Below, one piece after another: positions 16,999 through 25,900 of a stretch of 64,000 nt of DNA (the first letter of the stretch is position 1; each line of letters starts with the position of its first letter). The DNA is taken from the NCBI GenBank assembly GCA_002869065.1, contig PKTR01000004.1, positions 186,001 to 250,000 of the forward strand, in the 5' to 3' direction. The DNA is from Hyphomicrobiales bacterium (lineage in GTDB: Bacteria; Pseudomonadota; Alphaproteobacteria; Rhizobiales; Rhodobiaceae). The notes beneath the pieces were generated by a model. That model was given only the letters and a program-made list of their open reading frames with translations. It did no database searches and was not told where the DNA came from. The translations under genes were made by a program, and so were the position numbers.

Positions 16999-17104
16999 GT
17001 GACGACCCGTCTAAGGCGAAAGCGCGCCCGATTCAAGGCCTTTTGTCCGACCAATTGCCACCCGGCACGCGCTTTCCCCGGGGAATGCGAACCCGCATGC
17101 CGCG

Positions 17105-20100
17105 TCAGGCCTCGTTCGGCCCGTCCGATGCCGCCGCCTCCGGCTTGATGCGGAACCAGGCGAGATAGAGCGCCGGCAGGAACAGAAGCGTCAGCATGGT
17201 GCCGGCGATGATGCCGCCCATCATGGCGAACGCCATCGGTCCCCAGAAGATCTCCCGCGCGATTGGAATGAGCGCAAGGCTCGCCGCCGCCGCCGTCAGC
17301 ATGATCGGACGCGTGCGTTGCTCCGTCGCCTGGCGCACCGCGTTCCACGCTGACACGCCGTCGCGCCTGAGATCCTCGATCTGCACCACCAGAATGACCG
17401 AGTTGCGGATCAGGATGCCGATCAGCGCAAGCACGCCGAGCAGCGCCACAAAGCCAAGCGGCGCGCCGCTTGGAACCAGTGCCGCGACCACGCCGATGAG
17501 ACCGAGCGGCGCCACCGCGAACACCAGGAACAGCCGCTGGAAGCTCTGCAGCTGGAACATCAGGATGGTGACCATGGTGAAGATCATGAACGGCGCCACA
17601 TCGGCGATCGGCCCCTGTGACTTGGCGCTTTCCTCGACCGAGCCGCCCATGGCGATCTTGAACTCGTTCGGCAGACCGGCGCGCACCGCATCGATGTCGC
17701 CCTTCAATTCGGCAACGATGGTCGCCGGCAACGTATCGTCGGCGATTGTGCCCTTGACCGTGATCGTCGGCACGCGGCTACGCCGCCAGATCACCGGCTG
17801 CTCGGTCTCGTAGCGGAAATTCGCCACCGCCGCGAGCGGGATCGACTGGCCGTTGCCTGACGGCAATTGGAGTTGCTGGATTGTTTCGATCGAGTGGCGT
17901 TCGTCCTCGTTGGCGCGCGCCACGATATCAACCAGATAGATCGAATCGCGGATCTGCGTGATCGTCGTGCCGCCGACCACATTGTTGAGCGAGCCGGCAA
18001 TATCCTGCGAGCTGATGCCGAGCTTGCGCGCCTTGTCCTGCAGCACGTCGACACGCACCACCCGCCCTGGCTCGAACCAGTCATAGACGACCGAGCCGAC
18101 GTGCTTGTTGGCGCTGACGACAGCGGCAATCTTCTGCGCGAACTCCCGCACCGTCTCGATGTCCGGGCCGCTGACGCGATACTGGATCGGCCGACCGACC
18201 GGGGGCCCGAGCGCCAGCAGCTGCAGGTGGGCGTCCGTCCCGGCGAAGTCGTTGCGCAGGATCGGCTTCAGCCGCGCCTTCACCCGTTCTCGCGCCTCGA
18301 TGCCCTTGGTGACGATGATCATCTGGCCGAAATACGGCATCGGCACCTGCACATCGAAGGAGAGCAGGAAGCGAACCGCGCTCTGGCCCACATAGGACGA
18401 CCAGCGCTCGATATCCGGATCACCCTTCAGATGCTCCTCGAAGCGGTCCATCTGCGCCCTGGTCTCGGCAATCGAGGCGTTCTGCGGCAGCGTCCAGTCG
18501 ATGACCAGCTCCGGCCGGTCCGACTGCGGAAAGAACTGCTGTTGTACGAAGCGCATGCCGTAGAGCGACAGGCCGAAGATCACCACCGTGAGGATGATCG
18601 TCACCCAGCGGAAATGCATCGCGAAGTCGAGCAGCCGCCCGAAGATGCGCCCGACCAGGCCCGGTCCCTCGTGATGGTGCTTGAGTTTTGCCGGCAGCAT
18701 GGTGACGCCGAGCAGCGGTGTGAACAGCACAGCGACAATCCACGACACGATCAGCGACACCGCGATCACCACGAACAGCGTGAAAGTGAACTCGCCGGCG
18801 TTACTGTTGTTGAGGCCGATCGGAATAAAACCCGCCACGGTGACCAGCGTTCCCGTCAGCATCGGGAACGCCGTCGAGGTGTAAACGTAGGTCGCCGCCT
18901 TGTTGAGATTGTCGCCGAGTTCGAGCCGCGCCACCATCATCTCGACCGCGATCATGGCATCATCGACCAGCAGACCGAGCGAGATGATAAGCGCGCCGAG
19001 CGAAATGCGCTGCAGCGGAATGTCGAGCAGTTGCATGGCAAGGAAGGTGATCGCCAGCACCAGCGGGATCGACAGCGAGACGACGATGCCGGCGCGCACG
19101 CCAAGGCTGATGAAGCTGACCGCGAGCACGATGGCCACCGCCTCGAAGAAGGCGCGGGTGAACCCGCCGACCGCTTCCTCGACGACGCCCGGCTGGTCGG
19201 CAACCAGATGGATTCCGACACCGACCGGCAGTTTTTCGACAACCCGGTCAAGTTCCTTGTTCAACGCCTCGCCGAAGTCGAGCAGATTGCCGCCCGCCTT
19301 CATACCGATGGCAAGCCCGATCGCCGGTTCGCCCTTGTAGCGGAACAGCGTCGAGGGCGGATCCTCATAGCCGCGCCGCACCGTGGCGACATCGCTCAGC
19401 CGGAAAAACCGCCCGTCGACACGCAGATTGACGTTCTCGAGGTCCCGTTCGGAACCGAATTGCCCGTCGACGCGCACGCTGATGCGCTCAGGCCCCGCCT
19501 GAATGACGCCGGACGGCGTGATCGCGTTCTGCTCCTGCAATGTCTGCAGGACGATTGCCCGCGTCACGCCGAGCGCGGCCATCTTGCGGGTCGAGAACTC
19601 CAGGTAGACGACCTCGTCCTGTTCGCCGATCAGTTCGACCTTGCCGGCGTCGGGAATCGTCAGCACGCGGGCGCGCACCTCTTCGACATAGTCGCGCAAT
19701 TGCCGGAAGCTGATGCCGTCGGCGGTAAACGCATAGACATTGCCGAACACGTCGCCGAAACGGTCATTGTAGAAGGGCCCGACAACGCCGGAGGGGAATT
19801 GCGGTTTGATGTCGTCGATCAGATTGCGAACCTGAATCCAGACATTGGGAACATTGTGGCCCTTGGTGGTGGCCTTCAGATTGACGAAGATCGTGGTCTT
19901 GCCGGCGGTCGTCACGCTGCGCGTGTAGTCGAGCGAGGCCAATTCCTCGAGCTTCTTCTCGATCCGGTCGGTGACCTGGTTGATCGTGTCCTCGACGGAC
20001 GCGCCCGGCCATTGCGCCTGGATCAGCATCGTCTTGATGGTGAAATCTGGATCTTCCTGCCGCCCGAGCTCGATATACGAGCCAAGGCCGAGCACCATGA

Positions 20101-20170
20101 AGATCAGCATGAAATACCAGATCAGCGAGCGGTGCTGCAGCGACCAGTCGGAGAGATTGAACTTCTTCAT
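17105..20170 (-). CDS. RND-family efflux pump permease
   Basis: 1021-residue inner-membrane proton-driven transporter of the AcrB/MexB superfamily. The N terminus (SLIWYFMLIFMVLGLGSYIELGRQEDPDF) is followed by the first porter domain. The proton-relay pair Asp403-Asp404 sits in the fourth transmembrane helix (GLLVDDAMIAVEMM). A second half ends with the duplicated helices and a conserved NSVILVVQIED. It starts on the last base of the upstream fusion-protein stop (TAATG), forming a three-gene operon. No outer-membrane channel gene is present. The substrate is unknown; multidrug or solvent efflux is usual for this group. Confidence 0.94.
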   Translation of the reverse strand: MKKFNLSDWSLQHRSLIWYFMLIFMVLGLGSYIELGRQEDPDFTIKTMLIQAQWPGASVEDTINQVTDRIEKKLEELASLDYTRSVTTAGKTTIFVNLKATTKGHNVPNVWIQVRNLIDDIKPQFPSGVVGPFYNDRFGDVFGNVYAFTADGISFRQLRDYVEEVRARVLTIPDAGKVELIGEQDEVVYLEFSTRKMAALGVTRAIVLQTLQEQNAITPSGVIQAGPERISVRVDGQFGSERDLENVNLRVDGRFFRLSDVATVRRGYEDPPSTLFRYKGEPAIGLAIGMKAGGNLLDFGEALNKELDRVVEKLPVGVGIHLVADQPGVVEEAVGGFTRAFFEAVAIVLAVSFISLGVRAGIVVSLSIPLVLAITFLAMQLLDIPLQRISLGALIISLGLLVDDAMIAVEMMVARLELGDNLNKAATYVYTSTAFPMLTGTLVTVAGFIPIGLNNSNAGEFTFTLFVVIAVSLIVSWIVAVLFTPLLGVTMLPAKLKHHHEGPGLVGRIFGRLLDFAMHFRWVTIILTVVIFGLSLYGMRFVQQQFFPQSDRPELVIDWTLPQNASIAETRAQMDRFEEHLKGDPDIERWSSYVGQSAVRFLLSFDVQVPMPYFGQMIIVTKGIEARERVKARLKPILRNDFAGTDAHLQLLALGPPVGRPIQYRVSGPDIETVREFAQKIAAVVSANKHVGSVVYDWFEPGRVVRVDVLQDKARKLGISSQDIAGSLNNVVGGTTITQIRDSIYLVDIVARANEDERHSIETIQQLQLPSGNGQSIPLAAVANFRYETEQPVIWRRSRVPTITVKGTIADDTLPATIVAELKGDIDAVRAGLPNEFKIAMGGSVEESAKSQGPIADVAPFMIFTMVTILMFQLQSFQRLFLVFAVAPLGLIGVVAALVPSGAPLGFVALLGVLALIGILIRNSVILVVQIEDLRRDGVSAWNAVRQATEQRTRPIMLTAAAASLALIPIAREIFWGPMAFAMMGGIIAGTMLTLLFLPALYLAWFRIKPEAAASDGPNEA

Positions 20171-21243
20171 TACCGCGTTCCCTCGCCGACACGCACTTTC
20201 TGACCGTCGTCAAGGCTGTGGACGCCCGCCGTGACGACCCGTGTTCCCGCCTCCAGCCCGTCGACGACCACGAAGCTCCTGGCGTTGCGCGCGCCGACCG
20301 TTACCGACTGCCTGTTCACCGAGCCCGCCGCCTCGTCGACCACCCACACGAAGCTCTTGCCGTCTTCTTCCAGCAACGCCGACAGCGGCAGCCGCAGGCG
20401 CGATTGAACGGCTTCGAGCGGCCGCGCGGTCACCGTTGCGCCAAGCCGGAACGGTGCCGGCATCTCGTCGAGCGTGATGCGCACCCGCCGGCTGCGTGTC
20501 GCGCGGTCGGCTTCCGGCGCGATTTCGCGCACCGTCCCCTCGACCGCCGGCGATCCGGGCGCCTGCACGGTCATCTCGAAACGACTACCGACCGCAACTC
20601 CGCTAACGTTTTCAGGAATGTCGACAACCGCTTCGCGCCGATCGAGCCGGGCAAGCGTCACCACGATCTCACCGGCCGAGACGACCTGCCCGACCTCGGC
20701 CCCAACGGCTGTCACCACGCCATCGAAACTCGCCGTGAGCTGCGTATAGCCAAGCTGTTCTTCGGCCTTGGAGAGGTCAGCCTCAGCTCGCGTCACCGCC
20801 GCCTCGGCACTCTTGCGTGCCTGTTCGGCCGCGTCGACATCGGCCTGTGTCGCCACACCGCGTTCAAGCAGCGTCTTTTGCCGCGTCTCGCTGGCAAGCG
20901 CGTTGGCAAGTTGCGCCTTCGCCGCCGCGAGGTTGGCCTTGCTTGCCTGCAGCGCGAATTCATAGGCCGAGGCATCGAGGCTCGCGATCGGCGCACCCTT
21001 GTCGACCGTGTCGCCCACATCGACACTGCGCGAAATCATCCGCCCGAGAACCCGGAACCCGAGATCGGTGCTGAAGCGCGGCTCGACCGTACCGACGAAG
21101 CCGGAATCGGCCGCCGCCGACAGGCTCGCAACGACCGAAAGGACCGGGCGAACCGGCGGCTCCTTCGGCGCCTTTTCCTCATTGCACCCGGCCACAAGAA
21201 GCGGAACGGCGGCGGCGAACAACAGCGGCAGGAGATTTTTCAT
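20170..21243 (-). CDS. RND efflux membrane-fusion lipoprotein (HlyD/AcrA family), first of two
   Basis: 357-residue periplasmic adaptor. It has a lipoprotein signal (LLFAAAVPLLVAGC), a barrel-sandwich domain, a coiled-coil hairpin about residues 85-145 (ANLAAAKAQLANALASETRQKTLLERG region) and beta-barrel domains with GEIVVTLARLDRREAVVDIPE. It bridges the permease and an outer-membrane channel. Start ATG overlaps the stop of the second adaptor gene by 4 bp. Two different adaptors for one permease is a less common arrangement, shared with pumps whose adaptors form hetero-oligomers. Confidence 0.93.
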   Translation of the reverse strand: MKNLLPLLFAAAVPLLVAGCNEEKAPKEPPVRPVLSVVASLSAAADSGFVGTVEPRFSTDLGFRVLGRMISRSVDVGDTVDKGAPIASLDASAYEFALQASKANLAAAKAQLANALASETRQKTLLERGVATQADVDAAEQARKSAEAAVTRAEADLSKAEEQLGYTQLTASFDGVVTAVGAEVGQVVSAGEIVVTLARLDRREAVVDIPENVSGVAVGSRFEMTVQAPGSPAVEGTVREIAPEADRATRSRRVRITLDEMPAPFRLGATVTARPLEAVQSRLRLPLSALLEEDGKSFVWVVDEAAGSVNRQSVTVGARNARSFVVVDGLEAGTRVVTAGVHSLDDGQKVRVGEGTR

Positions 21244-22334
21244 TGGCCCTCTCCCGCGCCGGCGACCGCCACCACCTGCCCCACATGGAGCAGCTGGGAG
21301 CCACCTGCAACCACCTGCTCACCGGGCTCGACCCCTGAGCGGATCATCACGACATCGCGCTCGTGCCGTGCCACCTCGACCGGGCGCAAGGAAACCGAGC
21401 GGCTCTCCGGTTCGAGAACCCAAACAGCCGGGCCGTCCGCCGAAACCGTCAGCGCACTCCACGAAAGAAGCGCAAGCCGTTCCGGTTTGAGACGTACCTT
21501 GCCAGCGACACTCGCCTGCAGGGTCAGGCCCGCCGGAGGATTGTCGATACCGAATTTCACCCGGACGGTCCCCTTGGTGGCATCCACCGTCGGCGAGACC
21601 TCGCGAAGAATCGCTGTGGTCGTCACTGCCGGATCGGAAACCAGCGAAACAGTCATTTCCTGTGTGGCCAGTTCGTTGGCCAGCAACGTCTCGAAAACAT
21701 CGAACACGGCGTCGCGCGGACCATCATTGGCGAAGGTGAAAACGGCCTGCCCGGGCAGAACGACCTGCCCCACTTCGCCGCTGCGCGCGGTGACGACGCC
21801 GTCGGCTTCCGCCTTCAATTCCGTGTCCGCGAGGTTCTGGCGCGCCGTCGAAAGTCTTGCTTCGGACGCATCGAGCGTACCTTCCGCCACGCGAAACGCT
21901 TCTTCCGCCGTATCGAACTGACGTCGTGTGGTGAACCCCTTGCCGAGCAGCGCCTTTTGCCGCTCAAGCGTTGTCTTTGCCTGGCGCAAAACGGCTTCCG
22001 CCGCCCGCACGCTGGCTTCCGCTGCCTCGAGGTCGGCTTGTTGTTCATGCGGGCTGAGCCGGGCGATGGTGGTGCCCGCGGCAACGTGATCGCCGACATC
22101 GGCGAACCGTTCCACGATGCGTCCGGCAACCTTGAACGCCAGATCGTTCTGCACCCGGGCACGGATTTCCCCGGTCAGTTCGATGGTCTCGGAGTGCTCG
22201 GCAAAGGCCACGGTCTCGACGCGGACGAGCGTTGGGAGCTTGTCGCTTTCGCTCGACTGCTCCCGGCAGCCGAAGACCGCCAGAGCAAGGACGCAAACAA
22301 CAAGCGAACGGCGGATGGTCACATCTTTCCCCAT
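21240..22334 (-). CDS. RND efflux membrane-fusion lipoprotein (HlyD/AcrA family), second of two
   Basis: 364-residue periplasmic adaptor and first gene of the efflux operon. The lipobox is LALAVFGC. The order is lipoyl-like half (GRIVERFADVGDHVAAGTTIARLSPHE), a coiled-coil hairpin with repeated AAEASVRAAEAVLRQAKTTLE, the second lipoyl half (LKAEADGVVTARSGEVGQVV) and beta-barrel domains. It is about as long as the downstream adaptor and organised the same way, but the texts are clearly different, so this is not a recent duplication. No regulator gene flanks the operon. Confidence 0.93.
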   Translation of the reverse strand: MGKDVTIRRSLVVCVLALAVFGCREQSSESDKLPTLVRVETVAFAEHSETIELTGEIRARVQNDLAFKVAGRIVERFADVGDHVAAGTTIARLSPHEQQADLEAAEASVRAAEAVLRQAKTTLERQKALLGKGFTTRRQFDTAEEAFRVAEGTLDASEARLSTARQNLADTELKAEADGVVTARSGEVGQVVLPGQAVFTFANDGPRDAVFDVFETLLANELATQEMTVSLVSDPAVTTTAILREVSPTVDATKGTVRVKFGIDNPPAGLTLQASVAGKVRLKPERLALLSWSALTVSADGPAVWVLEPESRSVSLRPVEVARHERDVVMIRSGVEPGEQVVAGGSQLLHVGQVVAVAGAGEGQ

Positions 22335-22920
22335 CGGTCAGAAACAGGAAAAGATGCACTCACCGCCCCCGCGTCTCCGCGAGCCGGTCTGCATCGATTC
22401 CGCTTCCCAATATAGGGGACCACCGCGATGCTGCGTAGCGGCAAAACCCGCGCATCAGCTACGCTTTCAACGGATAGCGGAGCTGACGTAACGGATTCAA
22501 AGCCTTGCGCGGGCACCCACAATCAAACCGCGTCGGCATGCCGCCACACCACCCGTAGAATTAATCGAGAAAACAATTAAGCGGCTGAAAAATCGAAATT
22601 TTTCGCCAATTTTGATGCATCTCATAAATCCAGAAAAAATTCGGCGCGATAATTGCGCCTGAGAAAATTTGCTCAGGCTCGTTCCCTCCCGTGGATCCGC
22701 CCCCAGGAACGGCACGAACGGCAGAAGCCGTTTCACCCGCATGTAACCAACCCCTTTGAGCGAAGCTGCGAGAGAAAACCGAACAAGGCGGCGGGCCAGA
22801 CCGTTGAGGCAAGTAGCCACGCCCTCGCGGCCACGGTCAGGCAACCGGAGCCCGAGCAACCCGGAAGCGGCGACAAGACTCTGACGGGGCGCCAGCCCCA
22901 TACGACAAAGGTAAGGCCCA
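22335..22920. other. Intergenic stretch between divergent efflux operon and RTX gene
   Basis: This 586-bp stretch is AT-richer than its surroundings around 22560-22670 and contains a small inverted repeat, GGCGC-N7-GCGCC (about 22643-22659). It must hold the promoters of two divergent units, but no convincing -35/-10 pair was identified. The reading frames here look non-coding. The AAGGTAAGG just before 22921 serves the RTX gene. Confidence 0.5.
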
Positions 22921-25900
22921 ATGCCCCTTGAAGCCCCCTCAATCCTCAATCTTCACGACGACCACGTGAACTTCAAACTGGGCTTCGGCGCAGTGGCGCT
23001 CGATGCCAGCAGCACTCAGGTCGACAACCGCGTGCTGAGTTCGGTCGCCGCAACGGTGACAGATGGCGACAGTGCCGACTTTGACGGCGGCGCCCTCACC
23101 GTCACCATCGTCAGCGGCGAAATCGCCGCCGAAGACCTTCTGACACTCGACACCAGCGGAACCGTCTCGCTTTCCGGCTCGACCGCCGGCTCGAACGTCC
23201 TTGTCGACGGCACGGTCGTCGGCACGCTCGGCAACGACATCGGCGTCGGCAACGACCTCGTCATCAATTTCAACGCAAACGCCAATCCGACGACCGCAAC
23301 GACACTCGTCCAGGCGCTGCAATACGACAATACGAACGCAACCGACCCCGACACCGACCCGCGCACCATCCGCGTCACCATCAGCGACGGCGATGGCAGC
23401 ACATCGGCCAACGCCGATGTCGAACTGCGCGTCACGACACCGGCGACAGGTTCGTTCGTCGATACCAACCAGGCGCTCGGCAGCAGCAACAGCGACGCCA
23501 TCGCCTTCGGCGACGTCGACGGTGACGGCGACCTCGACGCCCTCGTCGGCAACAACGGCATCGATCGGCTTTGGCTGAACGACGGTAGTGGCACCTTTAC
23601 CGATTCAGGACAGGCGATCGGACCTTACGAAGGAACGGAACAGGTCGCCCTCGTCGACATAGACGGTGATGGCGACCTCGATGCGGTCACCGGCGGCGAT
23701 TCGATCAAGGTCTACACAAACAACGGCTCCGGCACCTTCACCGAAGTCACCAGCATCGCCGGCCACAATGCCTGGGATATGGGCGTCGGCGACCTGAACG
23801 GCGACGGCAATGTCGACCTGATGCTCGGCAATTTCGGCGCCGCCAATACCGTCTGGTTCGGCAATGGCGCCGGTGGATTTTCAAACAGCGGCCAAAGTCT
23901 CGGCTCCAACGACACCCGTTCACTTGAACTCGCCGACCTCGACGGCGACGGCGACCTCGACGCCCTCGAAATCGTCAAGGATTCCGGCGCCTATCTATGG
24001 ATCAACGACGGCTCGGGCACTTTCTCCGGCGGCAGCCTCGCCATCGCCCACACCGATCCGCGCTGCGTTGCGCTCGGCGACGTCGACGGCGACGGCGATA
24101 TCGACGTCTTCATCAGCGACTGGGACACCCCGAACCAGGTCTGGCTGAATGACGGCTCCGGGTCGTTCACCGATTCCGGCCAGACGATCGGCGGCGTAGA
24201 GACGTATGAAGTCGCTCTGGAAGACATCGACGGCGACGGCGATCTCGACGCGATCGTGACGTCCTACAACACCAATACCAAGGTCTACTTCAACGACGGC
24301 AGCGGAACCTACACCGACAGCGGCCAGACGCTCATCAGTGCCTACGGCCAGGGCCTCGCGGTCGGCGATCTCGACAATGACGGCGATCTCGACATCATGA
24401 TCGGCAACTATTCGAGCGTCGCCAATGACGTCTTCCTCAACAACAATGATCCGGTGCTGGTCAATCTGCACGGTGACGCTCTCGCCTACACCGAAGGCGA
24501 CGGCGCGCAGGTGATCGAGGAAGGCGGCGACGCGGCCGTCAGCGATTCCGACTCGACCGATTTCGATCTCGGCACCCTGACGGTTTCGATCTCGGCCGGC
24601 CTCGACAACGCGGAAGACCTTCTCGCAATCCGCAACCAGGGCACAGGCGCCGGTCAGATCGGCGTGTCGGGCTTGGATGTGACCTATGAAGGCACCGTGA
24701 TCGGCACCTTCGTCGGCGGCGCCGGCGGCACCGATCTCATCGTCACCTTCAATTCGAGCGTCACTGCGGCGGCGTCTTCCGCGCTGATCCGCAACATCAC
24801 ATTCGAGAACGTCGACACGGTCGCACCGACAGAAGGCCCGCGCACCATCGACTTCACCCTCACCGATGGCGACGGCGGCAGTACCGGAACCCATTCGGCG
24901 ACCGTCACCGTTTCCGGCATCAACTCGACGCCCGTGATCGCCAACCTCGATGGCGACAGCCTCGCCTATACCGAAGGCGACGGTGTCGTCGTCATCGAAC
25001 AGGGCGGCGACGCCACTGTCAGCGATATCGACTCCGCCGATTTCAACGGCGGCACGCTGACCGTTTCCTTCGCGGCCGGCTCCGACGCCAGCCACGACCT
25101 GCTCCAAATCCGCGATCAGGGCACAGGCACCGGGCAGATCGGCCGCAACCTCGCCGACATCACCTACGAAGGCACCGTGATCGGCACCTTCACCGGCGGC
25201 ACCGGCGGTGTCGACCTCGTCGTCACGCTGAACGCCAACGCCACGCAGGCCGCGACGCAGGCACTATTGCGCAACATCACCTTCCAGAATGCCGGCACTG
25301 AAGATCCGACCGAAGGCGCGCGCACGATCCGCTTCGAACTGACCGACGGAGACGGCGGCTCGACCGGCACCCATGACGCGACGGTCACGGTGACAGGCGT
25401 CAACGACGCGCCCGACATCGGCAATCTCGCCGGCGACGCCCTCGCCTACACCGAAGACGATGGCGCGGTGGTCATCGATCAGGGCACGGCGGCAACCGTA
25501 ACGGATCCCGACTCCGCCAATCTGGAATCGGGCACCCTGACGGTTTCGATTGCCGCCGGCGGCGACACCGCCGAGGACGTGCTTGCGATCCAAAATCAGG
25601 GCACCGGCGCCGGGCAGATCGGCGTGTCGGGCTCCAACATCACCTATGAAGGCACCGTGATCGGCACGGCAGCCGGAGGTACGGGCGGCGCCGACCTCGT
25701 CGTCACATTCAATGCCAGCGCCACGCCGGAAGCGGTTGAAGCCCTCGTCCAGAACGTCACCTACGAGAACACCGACACCGACATGCCGAGCGAAGGCGCG
25801 CGCACCGTGCGGTTCACGGTCACTGACGGCGACGGCGGCACCTCGACCGCGCGCGATACGACCGTCACGGTCACGCGCGCCAACGACGCACCCGCCTTTG

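Noticed and set aside
17867-20203. 778-codon plus-strand open frame opposite the RND permease
   Set aside because: Its translation is rich in Arg/His/Asp with no motif, and the minus-strand RND gene explains the sequence.
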